A stretch of 64,000 bases of DNA from Cheiracanthium punctorium (GCA_038373885.1 JAWZYV010010214.1:558001-622000), one strand, 5' to 3'; counted from the stretch's first letter, positions 45,447-56,634 are shown. Translations and numbers: made by a program. Notes: generated from the sequence alone by a model not told the origin.

Positions 45447-47441
45447 CTATTCTAAAAAAAATCTGATGTGTCCAACACATGACTTCCTTGCACGTCCATT
45501 AGATCAAAAATATTTTCGACGCACTTCCTCTAAACTTATTTGTTTGAAAGAGATAAAATATCAATAATAGTAAGGTTTAGCGATTTCTAGACAAGTTTCG
45601 ATATCGCCAAGCTGAGTTCAATTTGAAATATTTTCTTCTGACACTTTATTTGGCGATATTTCACCAAAAGCCGACAAACTTGAGATAGTCTGCGAGATTT
45701 TGGGAATAGCCAAAGTAGTCATTGACCATAGACTTTCAATGAATTGAATGCATCCATACACCTCAATGTATTTAAAGTCATTTGGCTCACCCTGTAAATA
45801 AATTCTCAGTCGATTGCTGTCGAAAAAGATATGGAAAACAGTTAGATATTACAATAGTTCTAAATACAAAAGTTCAAAAATCTACGGGTTAAAGTTTTAG
45901 TGTTATACAAAATACGAAATAATTTTTGGCGCCAAATTTGGCGATATTTCGGCGAAACTCGTCAATGTCGACGAAATTTGGCGAGATTTTAAGCATGAAC
46001 CAAACAATGACAGATTATCGCCAAATTTGGCGATATTTCGCCAAAACTCGCCAAGAACGATGACAAATGGCGATACTTTGGGCATGGACCAAATGACTGA
46101 CTATCGCCAAATTTGGCGATATTTCGCCAAAACTCGCCAATGTCGAGGACAGACGGCGAGTTTTTGGGCATGCACCAAACAATGACTGTCTACAGTTGTA
46201 TTTATTATATTGAAGATGTCCATAGACATTAAAGTACTAAAATTCTTTTCGGTGGTCCTGTATATAAACTCTCCAGTAGATTGGAACCAAAAATCGAGAT
46301 ACACAACTAGATGTTACAACATTCTTATATATGAAATTTCATAATAGTTTTTGAGATTTGAGAGTTAAATATGCACACACGTACACCAAAAGTCGCCAAG
46401 CTTGGCGACTTTTGGCATAGTTCTTGAGGGAGGCACGTGACCCTGGTCGGACCATTACCTAACTTATGTGGTAGGACGGTATTGTGCTTGAAATGGATGA
46501 ATGCCCCTAAAATTGCCATTGACCGTAATGTATTGGAAATCTTTTGAGTGTTCCTGTAGCAGAACTACAAATGATAAAGACACTTTTTTTAATGGAGAAA
46601 TTCATTTTCTAACTCTTTACAGCATACATCACTTCTGAGTCGTTTGAAATAGCCCAATACCTCTAAAAAACGCTTTGATGAATTTCGGCCCATAGAGCGT
46701 AACGTATTTCGAATCTTTTGGGCGGTTCTGTAGATAAACTATCCATTCGAATGGAATCGAAAGGGGAGGTGCACAACTAGATGTTACAACTATCCAAAAT
46801 ATGAAGTTTCGACATTCTACGCCTAATAGTTTTTGAGATATGCGAGTTTAATGAGTTTCGGCCCATTGAGCGTAATGTATTTCGAATGTTTTGGGCAGTC
46901 CTGTAGATAAACTATCCAGTCGAATGGAACCAAAAGGGGAGGTGCACAACTAGATGTTACAAATATCCAAAATATGAAGTTTCGACATTCTACGCCTAAT
47001 AGCTTTTGAGTTAGGCGAGTTTAATGAATTTCGGCCCATAGAGCGTAATGTATTTCGAATCTTTTGGGCGGCCCTGTACATAAACTATCCATTCGATTGC
47101 CACCAAAAGGGGAGGTGCACAACTAGATCATAGAACAATCCTAAATATCAAATCTCAACATTCTACGACCAATAGTTTTTGAGATATGCGAGTTACATAC
47201 ATACGTACGTACGTACGTACGTACAGACGGCATGGAAAAACTGGCCACAGCAGACTCGCCGCTGGTCAAAATGAGTTGCAGACGCGTTAATATGATCGTT
47301 CATGCTAGCCTACGATAGGATGCATCGAAAAAAATTTTTAAATTAAATTTAGAGGTTGTCAAAATCGGTTTTTTTGTCGAAATTTGGCCCCCAAAATTTT
47401 TCGGGATCACATTACTTCCTTATACTACGTACAAGGAAGTA
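45447..47441. mobile_element. ~2.0-kb palindrome-rich repeat element, copy 2
   Basis: A head-to-tail copy of 43313-45320, about 2.1 kb downstream, with the same internal order: TTTGGCGCCAAA at 45925, CGCCAAATTTGGCG repeats, the 30-bp palindrome at 46386-46415, 173-bp repeats at 46684, 46857 and 47030, and the ACGT tract at about 47194-47224. Substitutions and small indels are scattered. About 130 bp of unrelated or very diverged sequence separates the copies. Confidence 0.88.
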
Positions 47442-47444
47442 AAA

Positions 47445-48205
47445 AGTTACGCCATCTGCTGCCGCCTCTGTCAAAAGCTTGTTCTGCTATCTCCTCCGAA
47501 ATCGTTGGGTTCAGAGTCTCGACTAAGGTGTCCACGGATTCGGAAAATTCTGGGGAAGCCGGTAAGCTGACTTAAATTTCGAAATTCCAATCATTTTAGA
47601 AGATACTAATTAAAAACTAAAAAAATAAACATAATGGTTGCCAGGCTTGGCAATTTTCGCCAGCATAAAATCATTCATGCATTTCAACAAAGCCATTCCA
47701 AGTATATACAATCGCGTAAAATTAACAAACATGAAGCAGAATTTCTCCAATTTTACGCCAGATTAGAAAGTACTAAGTGAAATAAATAAGTCAAATTGTG
47801 TTACACAAAATTCACAATTTTCACGACAGGAGTTTAAAATGACCGATTAATCGTTTTTCTAATACAGAATGACTAATCGTAACTGAATTTAAAAGCGCCA
47901 TTTTGGCATCAAGTACAATTCGGAAAAAAGCTATCTCTCCAAACAGGATAAATCTAAATAATGCGTGTGTTCCAAAATGTCGTCCAGTAAATGTTTCACT
48001 CAGTATTTTGAAAATAAAAAATAATTCAATGCATAGTATAGTAATGCCGGTTAAGTTCAGCTTCGGTTTTTGCCACCCGTAGAAATATTTGGCGGCGTTA
48101 ACTATGCCATTATAGCAGTTTTAAATATGTGCCAGCGCGGCGAGATGGTATATTTCGAAGTGATAAATAAGGCAATCTGCAAAGGATTATGTATATGAAT
48201 GTATG
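47445..48205. other. Unassigned
   Basis: GGTTGCCAGGCTTGGCAATT at 47637 is a small dyad similar to words in the preceding element. No coding. Confidence 0.3.
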
Positions 48206-48206
48206 G

Positions 48207-49824
48207 ATAGCTGTTTTCACGGCAACCTTACATGAACAATGATCGGTTATCAGTTATGATAATGTGTAAATCGCCAAATAATGAAAAGTCGCCATTAGTA
48301 GTAAGATATCCTACCTGTTCCGTAGTTTTATCAAAGAAAACATGTGAAGCACTATTTTATTACATATAATTATTAACTATACGTCGCCAAATTATGAAAA
48401 ATCTCCATGCAAATACTCTAGGTGTTCCATGGGTTTTGCACATTTAAAAATAGCATGAAGTTTAAATTTTTATGTTCCAAAGAACATGCAAGAGCCAAAG
48501 AATGCGTAGCTCGGTAACATTCTATCTGGTCCGGTCTTTTTAGGGGCGGAATGCCTCATACGAAAAGCGAGCGTAGCGACTCTAGGTGCAATGCCCGTAG
48601 TTTTTTTAATTTTTTAGATAAGATTTCTAAAATTAATTTAAAATGTAAGTATTTTTTAGCGCTTGCTAGTTTGAGTGATGGATTCAAAAGGTGAATATTG
48701 GGCTATACTTAGCGTTTGTGTGTAAAATAAAGGTAGAGTCCAGAATCCAGACCTCCTAAGTCCCCTTACATGCGCCCGTGGAACAGACTAATCTCTACTT
48801 CTTTCTAGAGGAACACGAGTCGTATTTTAACACATTTTTCACACGATTTTTAATTCTTGAAAAATATTTAAAACGATTTTACATATTTCCAAGTTTAATC
48901 ACTATAATACGCCAAAAGATGACCTTGAAAATCGTTGTGCCTTGTATAGTATTTGTTCATTTCTGAAAAGTTGTGAAGTCTTGACTCAAATGGCCAATTC
49001 AATTCCTATTACTGCATTAAAAATGTTTTCTGATTTCCTGATCAATTACCGATCGTTTATTAAAGGGTTATTATAAGCGTCATTTACATAAGTGATGTCA
49101 TTTTTCTCTTGGAAGTCTTATCGAATACGAAGTGACAAATCACCGTCGTTAATTACATTGCAAAATATTTTTAAAAAAAGGGGGAGAGAGAATGTCGTTT
49201 TCACTGATCATAAATGGAGTAAAACAAAACTATTTTGCATGAGGAAAAAAAAAATCCAAGGTTGTTTAACATAGAAGTCAGTTCAGTCTCGCTTCGTATG
49301 CCAAGTGCAAGGACGATTGCTTGGAAAAATTCACCACCGTGTATAACATTACGGCCATTTTTACGGATTATTAGAAAGGTAAACTATCTAACATGGAATA
49401 CGCGCTTGGAATAAGTTCCAACGTGTGGTTTTTTTAAAACATAATTCATATGAGGCTTTTACGAAAAACTGAAATGTTTGTAAAATGGTTAAGTGGCACT
49501 ACCTAGTTCCATTCTGCACAACTTAACCCTCTAATGCCCATGCTATCCTTTAAATGCTATTTTTTACGGTAAAATGTTTCGAAATGTAATTTTGAAGTCA
49601 TAAAATCATTAATTGTATTTTTAATTAATAATAGTAGTAGTTTGGGTCCACAGATGTCACCATTAATGGATGAAAAATATTTTAGAAACAACATGAATGA
49701 AATCAACAAAGAAACATGTTTTCAATCAAGAGTTTTTCTGCTATTTTAATAATATTTGGCATGACGAAAAAACTAATAATTTGCATTTATGTGAAAAGCA
49801 TATGAGAAGATACATAACTTTTCA
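48207..49824. repeat. 1.6-kb duplicated segment, probable source copy
   Basis: Nearly identical to 56650-58301. It includes the 62-codon frame at 48778-48966, repeated unchanged in sense at 57255-57443, and the left end of the TTAA element that is complete here (49527-50182) but cut off in the other copy. That makes this the likely original. A 34-bp stretch present in the other copy is missing after GGTCCGGTCTTT at about 48540. Confidence 0.93.
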
Positions 49825-50182
49825 CTAGTTGCAAGCTAATTTTTAAATAGTTTCATTTTTAATGTTTAGAAGAATTTCAAAATCGTGGTGATGCATTGAA
49901 AAAAACATATAAAAATAACTTTTTTTCACAATTTTTTATTATATTTACGTAATCTGACAAGGGCGTAGCCAAGAATGTCCTTAGGGGGGGGGGGGGCAGG
50001 ACATGGAGTCTAACCGAAGAATGCCCGGTTTGTCATAATCAGACCCTATGACTAGCTCATTTTAGGGGGGGGCAGCTGCCCCATCCTGCCCCGCTGGCTA
50101 CGCCCATGTTATCTGACTTAAAGAACACCATTTCAACGAAATTTTTTTTTATTGGGAATTCCTTATAGTGGGCATTAGAGGA
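49527..50182. mobile_element. piggyBac-like TTAA element
   Basis: The ends CCCTCTAATGCCCA and TGGGCATTAGAGGA are inverted with one difference, flanked by TTAA (49523-49526 and 50183-50186). It is 656 bp including the nested MITE at 49958. Non-coding. Confidence 0.85.
49958..50108. mobile_element. hAT-type MITE, most complete copy of the CGTAGCC family
   Basis: A 151-bp element starting CAAGGGCGTAGCC and ending GGCTACGCCCATG. Flanked by TAATCTGA (49950-49957) and TTATCTGA (50109-50116), seven of eight positions equal. G-runs flank the core on both sides. Nested in the TTAA element. Confidence 0.88.
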
Positions 50183-50189
50183 TTAAAAA

Positions 50190-50930
50190 CTGATAGTCGT
50201 GTAGTTTTCGACCATTAAAATAAACTGATTGTTAAAATTTTAGGTTGTCAACTGTACGACATTCTGAGGCTATAAACCTGAACCAGTTAAGAAACTTTCA
50301 AAAGAAAAAGAAATTTCAGAAATACAGTATTTGAAAAATTGTGTCACGAATTTTGCCTTGCAGTTTCATGTTGAAACCTTTTGCTGAAAGTTTCAATGGT
50401 TTTTTGTTTATAATCATAGCTCCAGCATTGGAGAGGGAAGGGGTAACAGGAATGCCCCCCCCCCTGAATTTATTCATAAAACTATTCATTTTAATTTAAC
50501 ATAAAAAATTTTTTTGAAGGAACTTCGCTAATTTAACTCTTGAATATTTTACGTGCCCTCTCAAATTGGGAACCGCACTACGCTAATGTTTCTTACAGTG
50601 TGTACCGTGAAGGGGCATTCTGAATGTTTTTCAAATCCATGCATCAAATGACTTATTTTGATATGTGTTCAAGAGCCATTAAGTAGATTTTGCTCTCTTA
50701 AAAACGCTCCCGCCGTAACGCTCATATAGTGTTGATGTACACTTCCTAAAAATATAATAATTTTGTAATAAAAGTTTACAAGTTTAGAAAAAAAAAACAT
50801 TGCGTTTTTATTTTAGTCGTTCATTAACCCTGTACTTGTATTTTACGTGCAAATTTTTGTACATAGAATAAAGCTCGTAAGACCTGAAAAAAAGAAAGAA
50901 GAAAAAAAAAGGAATGGCGGTGTGTCATAA
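50190..50930. other. Mostly unassigned
   Basis: GGGGTAACAGGAATGCCCCCCC near 50440 may be a fragment of the C-run MITE family. Nothing coding. Confidence 0.3.
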
Positions 50931-50933
50931 AAG

Positions 50934-51094
50934 CAGAGGTGCCAAGTCTCCGGCTTTTTTCGGGAGATTTCCGGCCACTAATTTTTACTTACAAATTTAT
51001 ACTAAAATAAGTCCAAATATTTCATACATAATAAAACTGTCCAAAAATTGTGGTGGGAAATCTCCCGGAAAAAGCCGGAGACTTGGCAGCTCTG
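50934..51094. mobile_element. Palindromic MITE (CAGAGGTGCCAAGTCTCC), copy 1
   Basis: A 161-bp element with ends CAGAGGTGCCAAGTCTCC and GGAGACTTGGCAGCTCTG. The arms stay paired nearly to the middle (CGGCTTTTTTCGGGAGAT against ATCTCCCGGAAAAAGCCG). TAAAAG lies on both sides. Confidence 0.9.
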
Positions 51095-51771
51095 TAAAAG
51101 AATTTCATTTGCTGATTGTTGTAAGATTGTAGTTTTGTATGCGTTAACTGAGTAGAAAGATTTTTTCACTTCATTTATCGTAATTTGGTCATACGACGGA
51201 CAGTTTCGCTTTACTGGACTGATTTGAAGCTTTTGTATGCATTGCGTTAAGGCAAATCTCAACGAGAGGTATCTGCTGAAGAGGGGCTCTTGAGCGGAGG
51301 ACTTTTTAAGGGTATTCTAACGCGTACTAGTGCTACATCTCGAGAAAACCGCCCAGAACGCCACATCGTGGGATCAATTGCCGCGCAGTAGACTAGAACC
51401 GTAGGCCTTCCCACTTTAGCCATCTACCATGTTAAGTGTCTTATACACTTGACCTTGGTGGGGTCGCTTTGAAGCTTTTAATACCAGCTTCCTGGAGTAC
51501 AGTCCAGATCGAGGGCTTTCGTTGTTCTCCGCAATTTAGACATCACCGGAAAGTGGACGATTCCTGACTAACACTCCTGTTTCCTCAACAGATTAATCCA
51601 GTGACGAAACGTACGGCACTACAGATTTAACGTCCACGTTCGCAGCAGACAGCTGCTGATCTTTATTTTTCAGATTGGATTCAACTGTCCGAGTCTTTCG
51701 TTCCAGTCTGATTTCCATCCAGGCAGGCTACCATTGGCCGATTCTTCCAGGAATTTTTCATGCATTACATA
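51095..51771. other. G+C-richer block between two palindromic MITEs
   Basis: The interval 51260-51760 is clearly less A+T-rich than its surroundings and has no long frame, no tRNA-like boxes and no match elsewhere in the window. It lies exactly between copies 1 and 2 of the palindromic MITE. Origin unknown. Confidence 0.4.
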
Positions 51772-51934
51772 CAGAGCTGCCAAGTCTCCGGCTTTTTCCG
51801 GGAGATTTTCCACCACAATTTTTAGGCAGCTTTATATTAGATTAAATATTTGGACTTATTTTAAGCATAAGTTTGTAAGTAAAAATTAGTGGTGGGAAAT
51901 CTCCCGAAAAAAAGCCGGAGACTTGGCAGCTCTG
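51772..51934. mobile_element. Palindromic MITE (CAGAGCTGCCAAGTCTCC), copy 2
   Basis: A 163-bp element with ends CAGAGCTGCCAAGTCTCC and GGAGACTTGGCAGCTCTG, perfectly inverted over 18 bp. TACAT occurs on both flanks. Confidence 0.92.
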
Positions 51935-51944
51935 TACATGTATT

Positions 51945-52072
51945 CATAACTGCCAACCTTCCCGATTTCTTCGGGAGATTTCCCACCACAATTTTTAAAC
52001 AGTTTTATTTTTGATTAAATTTGTGGCGTTATACTACGTACTAATAGCTAGGTAAAAATTAAGTGGTGGGAA
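51945..52072. mobile_element. Palindromic MITE, truncated third copy
   Basis: CATAACTGCCAACCTTCCCG, TTCGGGAGATTTCCCACCAC and, at the right, AAAATTAAGTGGTGGGAAG match the inner arms of copies 1, 2 and 15344. The right terminus is missing. Confidence 0.65.
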
Positions 52073-52074
52073 GA

Positions 52075-52605
52075 CGAAGAAAACAACCTGTTACAGACAA
52101 AGACCCAATATATATCAATCATTGAAATAATTAACCGGAAACACTCTATTCACTCTAACAGACTGATTTGCATTCTTATCTAGAATAACGAGGCGAAACA
52201 GCATTATTCATAGAGTTAATACAATGAACAATTGTTATCAATTAAGATGGCACACTTAGAATAGTTTTAGATAGCTATCTAGTATCTGTAGTAAAATTAT
52301 ATCAAGTTTAACAATCATAACTGAAGGCTTTGGTGAAAAAAGAAGGTTGCTCCAAACTAAAGATCATTTCGATGAGCCTATCCTCTCTACGACGGGTCCC
52401 ATATCTACGTGACAGCATTGGGTTCTCGAAATGCATTCCAATGGGCAAAATTGGATTTTCAACATCCAAAAACGTATTAAATTCAAGTATTTTGGATGAC
52501 TGTAATGGGCTGAATTGGTTGAGCAAATCTTCAATTTTGATTTTCCAGCGGCTTTTTTTTTCATGTTTTGAAGTGATTAAGGATAAATAAAGCTATGTAG
52601 GGGAT
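52075..52605. other. Unassigned
   Basis: Open frames overlap on both strands at 52308-52590 (72-86 codons) without recognisable motifs. The minus frame SKILEFNTFLDVENPILP is the most protein-like, but I cannot place it. Confidence 0.3.
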
Positions 52606-52607
52606 CT

Positions 52608-52760
52608 CATGGCTGCGAGGTTTTGCGCACCCATCTCTGCCAGCCGCCTGCGAGCGGTGAGGTCTCGGGTTCGAATCCCGTTAACCCATGGTTGTCATTT
52701 CCACCCCCTTCTTCTGTGTTTGTACTTCTGTTGTGCTCTTTGTTATTTAATAAATGTTAT
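52608..52760 (+). repeat. tRNA-derived SINE
   Basis: GGCTGCGAGGTTTTGCGCAC is A-box-like, and GGTCTCGGGTTCGAATCCCG contains a perfect B box (GGTTCGAATCC). A pyrimidine-rich body follows, with CTTCTGTTGTGCTCTTTG and AATAAA at the end. The frame across 52623-52958 is incidental. Confidence 0.75.
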
Positions 52761-52764
52761 ATGG

Positions 52765-53540
52765 AATTCATAAATGTCAAAACGGATATTCAGGGGTATA
52801 AGACCATCCTCGAGATTGCAGTCAGAAACCTCAAGAACAAATTCTCAATTCAAACAAACAAAAACAAAGCTATGTTTCTAATATCCTTTTTCTGGATTGA
52901 ATACAATAAGAAAACTACAGGAGAATCTGTGCAGAAACAATGTGAAGTGGTCTGTTAATCGGGTGACGTCATGGAAGCATCACGTTAAAATGCTCTATTC
53001 AAGTTTGCGGAAAATTGTAGAAAACGTTTTGTGGACTCAACACTAACTAAAGAGACAGGCAGCTTCATCTCTTGGTGGAAAAACCTAACTAACGATTGGA
53101 GATACTAACGATTATTAACGATTGGAGATACATTCACTTGATAGCAAAGTAAAGAGATTTTCACCCCCTACAAGATAGTACATGTAACTCCAAACTCCCA
53201 TAGAACGGAGCTACTTCCGTTTTACAACAAATCCTCTTCAATTCCTGTAAGAATAAAAACTACTGAAGACTGTTAAAAATTAGTTAAGCTCCGGGCACAA
53301 AAATAATTGAATAGATAAGACGATTTAAAATTTAATGCTCTCAACTTCAATGCAGAAAACCCAGGAATGTCTAATTAAATTTCAGTAGATCCCCGATCAC
53401 CCAGTGGCTCCGGGAATTTTTTTTTTTGAACTACGAACCAAAATGAAAAAATATCCTAGTCAACAACAGAGAAAATAAAATACGCCCTACAGTTCGGAGG
53501 TCCAAAATTATTGACCTTAAAGACCCGAGCGGGCAAGTGT
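52765..53540. other. Unassigned
   Basis: GGTATAAGACCATCCTCGAG and neighbouring bases continue after the SINE. A short direct repeat (ACTAACGATTGGAGATAC and ACGATTGGAGATAC) lies at 53088-53130. No gene seen. Confidence 0.3.
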
Positions 53541-53548
53541 ATTGGATC

Positions 53549-53940
53549 ACCTCCTAGGTATAGAAGGCCAGCGAACAGAAACTTTGATGTCATCACTAGG
53601 TCTTCTAAGATGACGTCATCACAGTTCTACTTTCATAAAGTAAAACTATTTAAAATTTCTGGTGGATGACACAAATTTTAGAAAATATCTTAAGTTAAAA
53701 AATAATTTATTATGATCTATTTCTATATCATACATAATTAGTGATAGTTAAAATTTCCTATATGTCGTAAAATTAAATTTTCTTTCTTAAAACATAAAAT
53801 GTTTTATGCGGGCGTAAATTCACCTCAAACTTTGAATAGTATTACTTTGTGAAAATAAATGTGTAATTACGTCATTTTAGTGGACCTAGTGATGACGTAA
53901 AAGTTTCTGTTGTCAGGCATTGCATATCTTGGAGGTGTTG
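53549..53940. mobile_element. ACACCTCC-family hAT MITE, best-preserved TSD
   Basis: A 392-bp element starting ACCTCCTAGGTATAG and ending TATCTTGGAGGTGTTG, flanked by the perfect 8-bp repeat ATTGGATC (53541-53548 and 53941-53948). GATGTCATCACTAGGTC and GACCTAGTGATGACG form an additional exact inner inverted pair. Confidence 0.88.
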
Positions 53941-54009
53941 ATTGGATCCACTCTTCCTACAGCTCCGTGGTCTCAAAATCAAATAGGGAATAAACATTTA
54001 CTTCTCGTT

Positions 54010-54240
54010 CCCATTAGTTTTCAGCTGTTATTTGAAAACTACAACTAAATTATTAATTGTTATTTGTACGTCCAACTAACACCTATTAGTTTTAGTTGTA
54101 GGGTCAACTAACTTCGCTCAACTGAATTAGTTTTAGTTGAACAGAAAGCTAAAAATACTTTTTTGGGAGGAATTAGTTGTATCTTCAGCTAACAATTGCT
54201 TTACTTGAAAATTTTGGCGTGCTCAGTTAACAACTATTAC
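54010..54240. repeat. Cluster of TTAGTTGTA/CAACTAA words
   Basis: About ten direct and inverted variants of TTAGTTGTA lie in 230 bp, ending near TTTTGGCGTGCTCAG. The layout parallels 37300-37450, which ends TTTTTAGCGTGCAGG. Confidence 0.5.
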
Positions 54241-54356
54241 TGTAACGGGTCTTTACTGTAATTACAGCTTTTTAAATGTTTACCATTTTGTAAAATGCAC
54301 ACCAAAGATAAAATATATAAAATTCAAATCTACCAGGAAATTCATATGAAACTCTA

Positions 54357-54990
54357 CAGAGTGTCCCATAACTATTGGTTCAAAATTCAAGGGAAAATTT
54401 GGCACATAGTAAGGAATTAGAATCACACAGCAGTGAAGGGTCAGAAACACCGTCTAATTTCTTAACCATGTTTCTATATCATAATTTCTTAACCATGTAG
54501 TCAAGCCCAATATTAATGAAGCATAAATAATGCGCTTGTCTCAAATTTCAACAAATGAAATAGAATTTTTAACTTCTTCAGACCCAACAAAATCTTACAT
54601 TTCATAATATATTTTATAATAAATAAGAATATGTTTTTATAACTTCATAATGATAAGCGCCAATTCCAAACTACAAAAAATTTTGTGAAAAGTGTTGTAT
54701 TGAAAGAATTGTTTTAATCGTGGAAATAAAAGATCCACATATGTGAACTTTTAGATTGAAGAAATTAAACTATCAATTTTTGTTGTATGTTTTCTGCTAA
54801 AGATGCATTAGTATTTGACGAACAACGGTCGGAAAGTTCACTGTTTATTACTTCAGCACTTGTTCCAAAGTGATTATTGACAGCTACATGAAGATGGCAT
54901 TTTCCACTCTATATTGCTATGGGATTTTTACTTCTTATTAAGTGCCCTGCGTCCACTTAAATTTTGTACTAGTAGTTATAGGAAACCCTG
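54357..54990. mobile_element. TIR element, CAGGGTG-type family, copy D
   Basis: The left end CAGAGTGTCCCATAACTATT and right end AGTTATAGGAAACCCTG are inverted, with TA on both sides (54355-54356 and 54991-54992). The arms extend over 100 bp (left ATCACACAGCAGTGA against right TATATTGCTATGGGAT; left AACACCGTC against right AAGATGGCATTT). It is 634 bp, non-coding and the most complete copy of the family here. Confidence 0.8.
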
Positions 54991-54999
54991 TATTTGTAT

Positions 55000-56570
55000 T
55001 GAGCAAAATAAGTAACCCATAAGTATTATGGATAAAATATTCAAATTTGACACTCTGCACGAATATTTGAAAAAAAAAAAAAAAAAAAAAAAAAAAACTT
55101 TTTCCGTACCTTTTAACAACAAAGGCGTTTTCCTTATCTCTGATTATGCTGTGTATTAAGTAAAAGTAATTAGAGGTAGTCATTTAAGTGCTACAGCAAA
55201 TATTTTTACTGATAAAGACACCGTTAATGAAGCATAAATGATCAGTAAAGTAGGGTAACTGTCAGTGGCTCGCTGTAAATGTTTACGTAGACAGCTGCCT
55301 CAGGCGGGATCATAAATCTTGTTTCAGTTTTGTCTTTTTTGTATTAATTGAGATCGGAACAATAATAAATACAAAAGGGTGGCTGCTTATTAAGATGTTA
55401 TTACGCAATTTCTTCGTTAATATATTGAAAAACACGTTTTCTTGTTCTTACAACCCTACAAAAGTTTCATAATCGTTAGATTAGAGCTAAGGACAAATTT
55501 TTAGTAATTGATCTGCTTTTACAGATGGTAATTAATTTGATATTATTTTCAGAACTCGAAAATCAAGGAATTTTAAAGAAAAAGTCAGTAACTTTTCGAG
55601 TAATTTTTCGTTAAAATGTTTTAGTTTTTAATTTCTTAAAATTTTTATTGTAAATTTCGTATTATATAACGATTGTTTAAATGCTACAGCTTACATTAGT
55701 CAAAAGATGCGATGTTAAATACAATTTAGTATAAGTGCACACACAACACTAATTTTCCTTTAAATTTGAAACAAATTTTGAACGAAGAAAATAAAATTAA
55801 AATGATTTATTATTTCCAATCTAAAAATCCTAACAACTAAAAATATTTTTTTAAGAAGGCTATAAGTAATTATTAATAGTTCTTTTCAAAATATCCAACC
55901 TGAAAACAATTATAACAAAGCGTCCGCCGAAAAGGGTGCATAAGAAGCATTTATAATTTTTTACAGGAGAACACAAAAGAATAACAATACATGCTCACTC
56001 ATAGTTTAAAGTGCATATTAGAAACGTTTATTCATTTCAAACAAACTGAATTTCACAAAAATATGCTCTTCAACGAAAGCAGCAGAAACAGTATTCGTAG
56101 TTTTTTTTTTTTTAACAAAGTTCACGGACTAATTCTCACAAACTATGGTCAGGGGATAGTAAGTACAAAAGAAAAAAAGTACTTCCTCAAAAAAAAAAAA
56201 AAAAAAAAAAATCGAGTAAGAGATAAACTTCCAACGTTGGTTTCGTATATTAAAAATTATTTATCATAGACTATGAATTAGGCTATGTATAAATATGACT
56301 TTAAATATTTCTGTCAAGTTGTGCGTTTTTCAAAAACTCAATTATTAGTTTCAAATCTAAAATAGGAAATTTATCTCTTACTCGAATCCTCTTTTGGAGG
56401 GTGTACAGGATGTCCCTAATTAAAAGATCTAATTACAAAGCATCACACAGCCGAAACTTGCTACCAGTAAATTATGAAACTCCGTAAATGGTCAAAATAA
56501 ATAAATAAAACAACCCATGTAGATCAGGAGGTAATTGGTATCACCAAAACGCTGCCGAAATTGATATTCA
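55000..56570. other. A+T-rich with two long A-runs
   Basis: A-runs at 55070-55097 (28 bp) and 56189-56211 (23 bp). GTGTACAGGATGTCCCTAAT at 56400 resembles a CAGGGTGTCC-type left end without a partner. No coding. Confidence 0.35.
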
Positions 56571-56572
56571 AT

Positions 56573-56634
56573 CAGCGCCAACAAAACCAACAATACGTCA
56601 ATCACAGTTTCCGTATGCGCCGGAATATAATTAA
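56573..56634. repeat. 62-bp direct repeat, left of the duplicated segment
   Basis: Identical to 58300-58361. It begins CAGCGCCAACAAAACC and ends GGAATATAATTAA. Immediately after it a partial third copy (TCCGTATGCGCCGGAATA, 56635-56652) joins the duplicated segment. Confidence 0.95.

Noticed and set aside
48778..48966. 62-residue frame repeated identically at 57255-57443
   Set aside because: Identity follows from the 1.6-kb segmental duplication. No motif, and it does not extend beyond chance length for A+T-rich DNA.
52608..52690. Functional tRNA gene
   Set aside because: The B box is perfect, but the acceptor and anticodon stems do not form and a SINE body follows.
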